A DNA stretch of 64,000 nucleotides from Pseudomonas putida (GTDB taxonomy: Bacteria; Pseudomonadota; Gammaproteobacteria; Pseudomonadales; Pseudomonadaceae). The translations under genes and the position numbers were made by a program. The stretch spans positions 3,897,501 through 3,961,500 of the forward strand of contig NZ_CP018846.1 of assembly GCF_002025705.1 (NCBI RefSeq). The letters are read 5' to 3'. This document shows, in pieces, positions 1 to 9,000 of the stretch (position 1 is the stretch's first letter; the number at the start of each line of letters is the position of its first letter). The notes beneath the pieces are model-generated. The model had not been told where the DNA came from, did no database searches, and saw nothing but the letters and a program-made list of their open reading frames with translations.

Positions 1-3000
1 TGGGCGATCACGTCGCGCTCGCTCAAGGCCAGGTAGGGCAGCTTGCTCAACTGGTTGTTGAGCATCCCGCGCTGCTCGACCATCACACCTTTGGGCAGCC
101 CGGTGGAGCCTGATGTATAGATTACGTAGGCCAGGTTGTCTGGCCCACTGTGGATGCCTGGGTTGTGGCTGGCGATGCTGCTGCCCTGCACCTCTTCCCA
201 AATCAGCAATTGCGGCCGCGCCACACTCGCCAGGTCATCCAGCAACTGGCGCGCCTGCTCGGCACAGGCCGCGCTGCACACCAGTACCGGCGTGCGGCTC
301 AGCTCGACGATGCGCTGCAGGCGCGCCGACGGCAGGCCCGGGTCCAGCGGCAAGTAGCCGGCGCCAGCCTTGAAGCTGCCGACGATCATGCCCAGCAACG
401 GCAAGCCCCGCTCGGCCAGCAAGGCAACCGGCTGGTCGATGGCCACGCCCGCTGCGACCAGCGCGTGGCCGAGGCGGTTGGCCGCAAGGTTCAGCCCGGC
501 GTAGTCATACGACGCATCCAGGCAGCGGGCTACAGTGCGCTCAGGGTGGGCAGCCACCTGCGCTTCGAACAGTGCCACGTAGCTCTGCGTCAGCGGGTAG
601 GCACGCTCGGTACGGTTGCAGTCGTCGAGCAGGAAGCGTTGTTCAGCCTCGCCCAGCAACGGCAATTCGCTCACCTCACCCTCAAAGCCTTGCACCAGCG
701 CCAGCAACAGGCGCTTGAACTCGGCCAGCAGGCGTTCGACGGTCGGGTAGTCGAAGTAGCGCTGGTCGAACGACAGGTGCAGGCCCAGGTCGTCGCCCGG
801 GTAGCACACCGCCGTCAGCGGGAAATTGGTGTGGGTACGGCCTGAGTCGGAGCTGGCATTGAGGTGCTGGGCGTGGTCGAGCACTGCGGTTTCCACCGGC
901 GCGTTCTCGAACACGAACAGGCTGTTGAACAGCGGCTGCCCCTTGGGCAGTTCGCTGCAGTCCTGGATCGTCACCAGCGGCAGGTACTCGTACTCGCGCA
1001 GCTCCATGTTGCGTTCCAGCACAGCTTGCAACCACTGGCGCACGCTGCAGCGCTGGCCCGGCTCGGGCAGTTGCACGCGCAGGGCGATACTGTTGATGAA
1101 CAGGCCGACCGTGCGCTGCATCTGCGGCAGGCTCACCGGGCGCCCGGCCACGGTCACGCCGAAGGCCACGTCGCGATCGCCGCTGTAGCGCGCCAGCACC
1201 AGCGCCCAGGCCGCCTGGGCGAAGGTGTTGATGGTCAGCTGATGGGCCTGGGCCAGTTCGCGCAGGCGCACGCCGTCGCTTACCTCCAAGCGGGTGTAGC
1301 AGTCGCCCACCACCATGCCGTCACCGGCGTGATCGTTGCGCAGCGGGCGGTCGCTGGGCAGCGCCGTGGCGCGTTCGAAGCCGGCCAGGCTGGCCTGCCA
1401 CCAGTTGCGCGCTTCATCCATGTCCTGGCGCTGCAGCCAGCCGATGTAGTCGCGGTAGCGCGGCGGCACCGGCAACTGGGCCTGGCGGCCTTCGCCGAGG
1501 GCCTGGTAGAGCTCGAAGAAGTCGTTCATCAGCAACGAACGGCACCAGGCATCGATAAGGATGTGGTGGTTGCTCATCATGAACCAGTAGCGCTCATCAT
1601 CGACCCGCACCAGGCGCAGGTGGAACGGCGCCTCCTGCAGCAGTGCAAATCCCGCTTCCCGCTCCTGCTTGTGCAACGCTTGCAGGCGCGCTTCCTGGGC
1701 CGCTTCATCAAGGCCGCGCCAGTCCTGATAGTCCACAGGCGTGCTGCCCGGCTTGTGGATGATCTGCAGCATGGTTTCGCCGGCGTTCCAGCTGAACGAG
1801 GCGCGCAAGGCCTCATGCCGTGCCACCACGGCCTGCCAGGCCTGGGCGAAACGCTCAGGGTCAAGCGCGCTGTTGATGCGGTAGCGGTCCTGCATGTAGT
1901 AGAGGCCGGTGCCCGGTTCCAGCAGGGTATGCAACAGCATGCCCTCCTGCATCGGCGTCAGCGGGTAGACGTCTTCGATCTGCGCGGCCGGGATCGGCAG
2001 TGCGTCGATCTGCGCCTGGGTCAGGTGCGCCAATGGGAAGTCTGATGGCGTGAAGCTGCCGTTGCCATCGGCCAGGCAGTGGCCGATCAGGGCCAGCAGC
2101 TCCTGGCGATAGGCCTCGGCCAACTGCGCGATGGTCCGCTGGTCATAACGCTCGCGGCTGAAGGTCCAGCGCAGTTGCAATGCACCGCCGTAGACCTGGC
2201 CATCGACACTGAGCCAGTTCGGCAGCGGCGCATCCAGATCGTGAGCCAGGCCTGCCGGTGCATCCAGCGGCAGGAACAATGCAGCCTCGTCGAACTGCTG
2301 ATCGAACTGGCCCAGGTAGTTGAAGGTGATGCGCGCCTGCGGCAGCGCCGCCATGCTTTCGCGGCTGGCAGCATCGCCCAGGTAGCGCAGCACGCCATAG
2401 CCCAGCCCCTTGTGAGGCACCTGGCGCAGCTGTTCCTTGATGCACTTGAGCGAAGTGGCGCGCGCGGCGTCGTCGTCGCCAGCCTGCGGGTTCAGGCGCA
2501 GCGGGTAGGCATTGGTGAACCAGCCGACGCTGCGGGTCAGGTCCATATCTTCGAACAGGCCGTCGCGGCCGTGGCCTTCGAGCTGCACCAGCACTTCCTG
2601 GTCCCCGCTCCAGCGGCACAGGGTGCGGGCCAACGCGGTCAGCAGCAAGTCGTTGACCTGGGTGTGGTAGGCCGCCGGTGCCTGTTGCAGCAACTGCCGG
2701 GTCTGTTCCACGTCCAGGCCGATGGCCAGGGTGTCGGCATGCCGATGCAGGTTGCCACCCTGCGGGTGATCGCATGGCAGCTCATGGCGCACGCTGCCGA
2801 GCTGGCCTTGCCACCAGCCCAGTTCGTCGCGCAGCGAATCGCTGCCGGCGTAGCTGGCCAGGCGCGCGGCCCAGTCGGCCATGGCGTGGGTCTTGGCCGC
2901 CAGTGGCTGGCCGCGATACAGCGCTTGCAGGTCTTCGAGCAGCACGCGCCAGGACACGCCATCGACCACCAGGTGGTGGATCGCCAGCAGCAGGCGTTGC

Positions 3001-6000
3001 GCGCCCTGTCCGTCACTGACCAGCAGTGCGCGCAGCAGCGGGCCCCGTTCCAGGTCGAGGCTGCGTTGCACGTCGGTATACAGCGCCTGGCAGTCGGCGA
3101 AGTCGGCGACCGTTGCAGTCCATAGCAACTGCTCGGCAGTCAGCGCGGCAAATGCGGCCTGGCCTTGGGTGAAACGCAGACGCAGGCTGTCGTGGTGCGC
3201 CACCAGCCCGGCCAGGGCCTGCTCAAGGGTGGCACGCTCCAGTGGCTGGCGCGCTTCCAGCAGCACCGCCTGGTTCCAGTGCTGCGGCTGGGCCACATCA
3301 CTGTCAAAGAACCAGTGCTGAATCGGCGTGAGGCCGCTGCGCCCCTCGCGCTGGCCCTGGTCGATGCTGCTCGGCGCCGCGCTGCGGCTGACCACGGCAG
3401 CCAGGGTCTGGATGGTCTGGTGCTGGAACAGGTCGCGTGGGGTGAACTGCAGGCCCAGCTGGCGAGCGCGGCTGACCACCTGAATCGAGAGGATCGAGTC
3501 GCCACCCAGCTCGAAGAAGTTGTCCTGCACGCCTACGCGGGAAGTGTTCAGCACTTCGCGCCAGACTTGCGCCAGCTGCTCTTCCAGCTCATTGGCCGGG
3601 GCCTGGTAATGCTGGCGCGCCTGTTCCAGGTCCGGTGCCGGCAGTGCACGGCGGTCGAGCTTGCCGTTGCCCATCAGTGGCAGGCGTTCGAGCAGCACCA
3701 GGTGCGCTGGCACCATGTAGTCCGGCAGGTGCTGACGCGCATCGGCCTTGACCGCTTCGCGCAGCCTGGACTGGGTTTCGCTGTCGGCAGTGGCCTGCCT
3801 GCACACCAGGTAACCTGCCAGCTGCTTGCCGCCCGGCAGGTCAAGGGCCAGGACCACGGCCTCGTCGACATCGGCATGCTCCTGCAGGCGGCTTTCGATT
3901 TCGCCAAGTTCAATGCGGAAGCCGCGAATCTTCACCTGCTGATCGGCGCGGCCGATGTATTCCACCAGGCCATCGGCGCGCAGGCGCACCAGGTCGCCGG
4001 TGCGGTACAGGCGCCCGCCGTCATGGCTGAACGGGTCGGCGACGAAGCGCTCGGCGCTGAGGCCCGGGCGGTCATGGTAACCCTGGGCCAGGCCGGCACC
4101 GCCGACGTAAAGTTCGCCGACCCCGCCTTGCGGCAGCAGGGCCAGGTCTTCGTCGAGGATGTACGCCGTGCGGGCACCTATCACCCGGCCGATCGGCACG
4201 CTGCCAGCGTCGGCGGGCATCACCTGCGGCGCCAGGCAGGCCAGCGGCATGACCACGGTTTCGGTGGGGCCGTAGGCGTTGAAGAACTGCTGCGGGACAA
4301 AGGCCTGGCGGATGCGCTGCAGGTGCTCGCCGGTCAGCGCTTCGCCGCCGGTGATCACCAGCCGCACTGGCAACTGCTCACCCTGCCCGGCCAGGTACTG
4401 GGCCAGCTGGCTGCCATAGCTCGGGGTAAAGCCCAGAACGCTCACCTGCTGCTCACGCACCAGCTGGCAGATTTCCTCGGCACCCCATTGGCCCTGGGCA
4501 CGCAGCACCACGCGGGCGCCACACAGCAGCGGTACCAGCAAACGTTCACTGGCCGCATCGAAGTTGATCGAATAGAAGTGCAGCTCGCAGTCATCGCTGC
4601 GCATGCCGAAGGCGTCGATCACCGCCTGGCAATGCATGGCGATTTCGCCATGGCTGACCACCACGCCCTTGGGCTTGCCGGTGGAGCCGGAGGTGTAGAT
4701 CAGGTAAGCCTGGTGCTGCGGGAGGTTAAGGTTGTCCAACGGCGCATCGCTGTATGCCGACAGGCTCGCCGCGTCGTCTTCAAGGCTCCAGCGGGCCACG
4801 CCGTCGGGCAATTCACCGAGGCTTTCAAGCAGCGCTTGCTGGCCCAGCAGCAGGCCGATGCGGCTGTCCTCGACCATGTAGCGCAGGCGGTCGAGCGGGT
4901 ACTCCGGGTCGAGCGGCACATAGGCACCGCCGGCCTTGAGAATGGCCAGGAGACCGACCACCATCTGCAGCGAACGCTCAAGCGCCAGGCCCACTCGCAC
5001 CTGCGGGCCGACACCGCGCTCGCGCAGGGCCCGCGCCAGGCGGTTGGCCTGCTGATCGAGCTCGGCGTAGGTCATGTGCTGGCCGGCGAAGGTCAGCGCA
5101 CCCGCGTTGGGCGTACGCGCAGCCTGGGCGGCAAACAGGCCGTGAATCGTCTGGTCGAGGGCGAAGTCCTGCTCGCCTTGCAACTGGCCGATCAGCACCT
5201 GCTGTTCGGCATCGGCCAGCATCGGCAGCTCGCACAGGCGCTGCTGCGGGTTGTCGAGCAGGCCGACCAGCAGTTGCTGCCAGTGCTCGGCCATGCGGGC
5301 AATGCGCGACTCGTCGAACAGGTCGCGGCTGTAGGTCAGGCAGCAGCCCAGGCGGCCATCGAGATCAGTGACCTCCAGGTACAGGTCGAACTTGGTGGCA
5401 CTGGCGTCGTTGACCAGGTAATCCACCTGCATGCCGGCCAGCTCACGGCTTTGCTGGAAGGCCCAGCGCTGCACGTTGCACATCACCTGGAACAGCGGGT
5501 TGTAAGCACTGCTGCGCGGCGGCTGCAGGGCCTCGACCAGCTGATCGAACGGCAGGTCCTGGTGAGACTGACCTTCGATGGCAGCCTGTCGTACCTGATC
5601 GAGCAAGTCGGCAGCTGTCATCTGCCCATCCAGTTCGCAGCGCAACACCTGGGTGTTGAGGAAGGCACCGATCAGGCCTTCGCTTTCCGGGCGGATACGG
5701 TTGGCCACCGGCGCGCCGATGCGCAGGTCGCGCTGGCCGCTGTAGCGGTGCAGCAACGCAGCCAGCGTGGCGGTCATGGTCATGAACAGGGTCAGGCCAC
5801 GCTGATTGTTGAAAGCATGCACGCGGGCGACCAGCGCCGGGTCGAGGTCGAAGCGGTACAGCTCGCCGCGGTGGCTCTGCACAGCCGGGCGCGGGCGGTC
5901 GGCGGGCAGCGCCAGCACCGGGTGCTCATCGCCGAGGCGGTCTTTCCAGTAGGCCAGCTGGCGTGCGCCCTCGCCGCTTTCCAGCCATTGCCGTTGCCAC

Positions 6001-9000
6001 ACGCTGTAGTCGAGGTATTGCACCGGCAGCGGCGCCAAGGGCGACTCACGGTCATCGACGAAGGCTTCGTAGAGCTCGCCCAGCTCGCGGGCGAAGATGT
6101 CCATGGCCCAGCCTTCGGTGACGATGTGGTGCAAGGTCAGCACGAAGTAGTGTTCACGGTCCTCGGCCTTCACCAGGCACGCGCGCAGCAGCGGGCCGCG
6201 CTCCAGGTCGAACGGCTGGTGGGCCTGGTCGTCGGCCAGTTGTTGCAGGCGCTGTTGACGGGCCTGCGCCGGCAGGGCCGTGAAGTCTTGCCAGTCCAGT
6301 TGCAGCCCGCTGTCGTCGGCCACGCACTGGTACGGCACGCCATCGATGCTCGGGAAGGTAGTGCGCAGGGTTTCGTGGCGCACGATCAGTGCCTGCAGGG
6401 CGCGTTCGAAGGCATCCACATGCAGGGCTCCACGTAAACGCGCCATGCCGCCAACGTTGTAGGCGGGGCTGCCTGGTTCCATCTGCCAGAGGAACCACAT
6501 GCGCTGCTGCGAATACGACAGCGGCACGGCCTGGCGGCGGTCGACCAAGGCGATTTCGCCTTGCCGGTTGCACTCACCGGCAGCGCGGATGCGGGCGATT
6601 TCTTCACAGAACGCAGCCAGCTCGCTGGTGTCGAACAACGCCTTGAGCGGCAGCTCGACATCACAGGCCTGGCGAGTGCGCGAGACAATCTGGGTGGCCA
6701 GCAGCGAGTGGCCGCCGAGGGCGAAAAAGTCATCGTGCAGGCCAACCTGCGGCAGGTTCAGCACCTCGCGCCAGATGGCTGCCACCTGTTGCTGCAACGC
6801 AGTCTGCGGCTCGACATGGGCACGCTGCTGCCACACGGGCGCCGGCAGCGCCTTGCGCTCGACCTTGCCGCTCGGGCCCAGCGGCATTTGCGCCAGGCCG
6901 ATCAACTGGGCCGGCACCATGTACGCCGGCAATTGCGCGGCCAAGGCAGCCAGCAAGGCCTCGGACTGTGCCGTGCCACTGTAGTAACCGACCAGTTGCG
7001 CACCGACGGCGTCCTGGTGAATCAGCACCAGTGCCTGTTCGACACCCGGCTGGCCCAGCAGGCAAGCCTGAACTTCTTCCGGTTCGACGCGAAAGCCTCG
7101 CACCTTAACCTGCTGATCGAGGCGACCGAGGTATTCCAGGGCCTGGCTCTGCACCTGCCAGCGGGCGCGGTCGCCACTGCGGTACAGGCGCGCGCCATTG
7201 CCGTCGGCTTGTGGTACGAAACGCTCGGCCGTCAGGCCCGGCCGGCCCAGGTAGCCACGGGCCAGGCCCGCACCACCCAGGTACAGCTCGCCCGGAACGC
7301 CAGGCGCGGTCAGTTCAAGCTCATCGTCCAGTACCCGGCAGAGCACGTTGCCCAGCGGGCGACCGATCGGCGAGCGTTCACCATCTTCTGCCTGGCACTG
7401 CCAGTGGGTGACGTTGATGGCGGTTTCGGTCGGCCCGTAGCGGTTGTGCAACTGCACCTGTGGCAGCAGTTGCAGCACACGGTCACGCAGGTTCGAAGGC
7501 AGCGCCTCGCCACCGGAGAACAGCCGGCGCAGGCTGCTGCAGCCAGCGGCCAGCGGCTCCTGCACAAACACCTGCAGCAGCGGTGGCACGAAGTGCAGCG
7601 TGGTCACGCCATGCGCTTGCACCAGCGCGGCGATGCGCTGCGGGTCACGGTGCTCGCCGGGGCCGGCCAGCACCAGCTTGCAACCGCTGATCAGTGGCCA
7701 GAAACACTCCCACACCGACACGTCGAAGCTGATTGGCGCTTTCTGCATCAGCACGTCGCTTTCATCCAGCGCATAGCTGGCCTGCATCCACTGCAGGCGC
7801 TCGGCCAGGGCGGCATGGGTATTGCCAACGCCCTTCGGCTGGCCGGTGGAGCCGGAGGTGTAGATCACGTAGGCCAGGTTGTCGCCCTGCAAGTGCAGGC
7901 CCGGTGCCTGGCTTGGCCAGCTGTCCAGGTGCAACTGGTCGAGGGCGATGGCGCTGACGCCGTCCACCTGCGGCAATGTGCCGAGCAGGCTGCTGTGGCT
8001 GAGCAGCAGGCTGGCCTGGCAGTCGCCAAGCATGTAGGCCAGGCGTTCGGCCGGGTAATCGACATCCAGCGGCACATAGGCACCGCCAGCCTTGAGGATG
8101 GCCAGCAAGCCGACCAGCAGTTGCGGCGAACGCTCGACAGCGATGGCCACGCAGGTGTCGGGGCCGACGCCTTTGTCGCGCAGATAATGCGCCAGGCGGT
8201 TGGCCTGCTGATGCAGCTCGGCGTAGTCGAGGCTGCCGCCTTCCCAGACCAGCGCGGTGCGCTGCGGCGTCAGGCGGGCCTGTTCATTGAGCTGCTCGAC
8301 CAGCAAGCGCTGCGGCGCGGCCGCAGGCGCCTGCCCCCATGCCAGCAGTTGCTGGCGACCCTGTTCATCCAGCAGTTGTACGTCGCCCAATGGCAGTTGT
8401 GGCTGCGCGCAAACTTGCTCGAACAGCGCCAGCAGGTGCTGGGCCAGGCGCTTGACGGTGCTCGCTTCGAACAGCTCGGCAGCGTAGTCGAAGGCCAGGC
8501 TCAGGCGGCCCTGGTGGTCTTCCTCGCTGTGCAACTGCAGGTCGAACTTGGCTTCGCGGCTGTGCCACGGCAGCTCTTCGGCGAGCAGGCCTGGCAGGCG
8601 GCGCAAAGCGGAGAGATCACGCTGCTGGTGGTTGAACATGACCTGGAACAGGCCCTGCTCGCGCGACTCGGGCAGGGCTTCGAGCAGTTGCTCGAACGGC
8701 AGGTCCTGGTTGGCCTGGGCGCCGAGTGTCGCGCCTCGCACCTGGGCCAGTAGCTGAGTGAACGGCAGGCGGCCATCCAACTGCGCACGCAGCACCTGGG
8801 TGTTGATGAAGAAGCCGACCATGCCTTGGGTTTCCTGGCGCGGGCGGTTGGCATTGGGTACACCGACGCGGATGTCACCCTGGCCGGTGTAGCGGTGCAG
8901 CAGGCCCTGCCAGGCAGCCAACAGGACCATGAACAGGCTGGCCTGCTGTTCGCGGGCCAGGCCCTTGAGGGCATTGCCCAGCTTGGCCGGCACTTTCACG

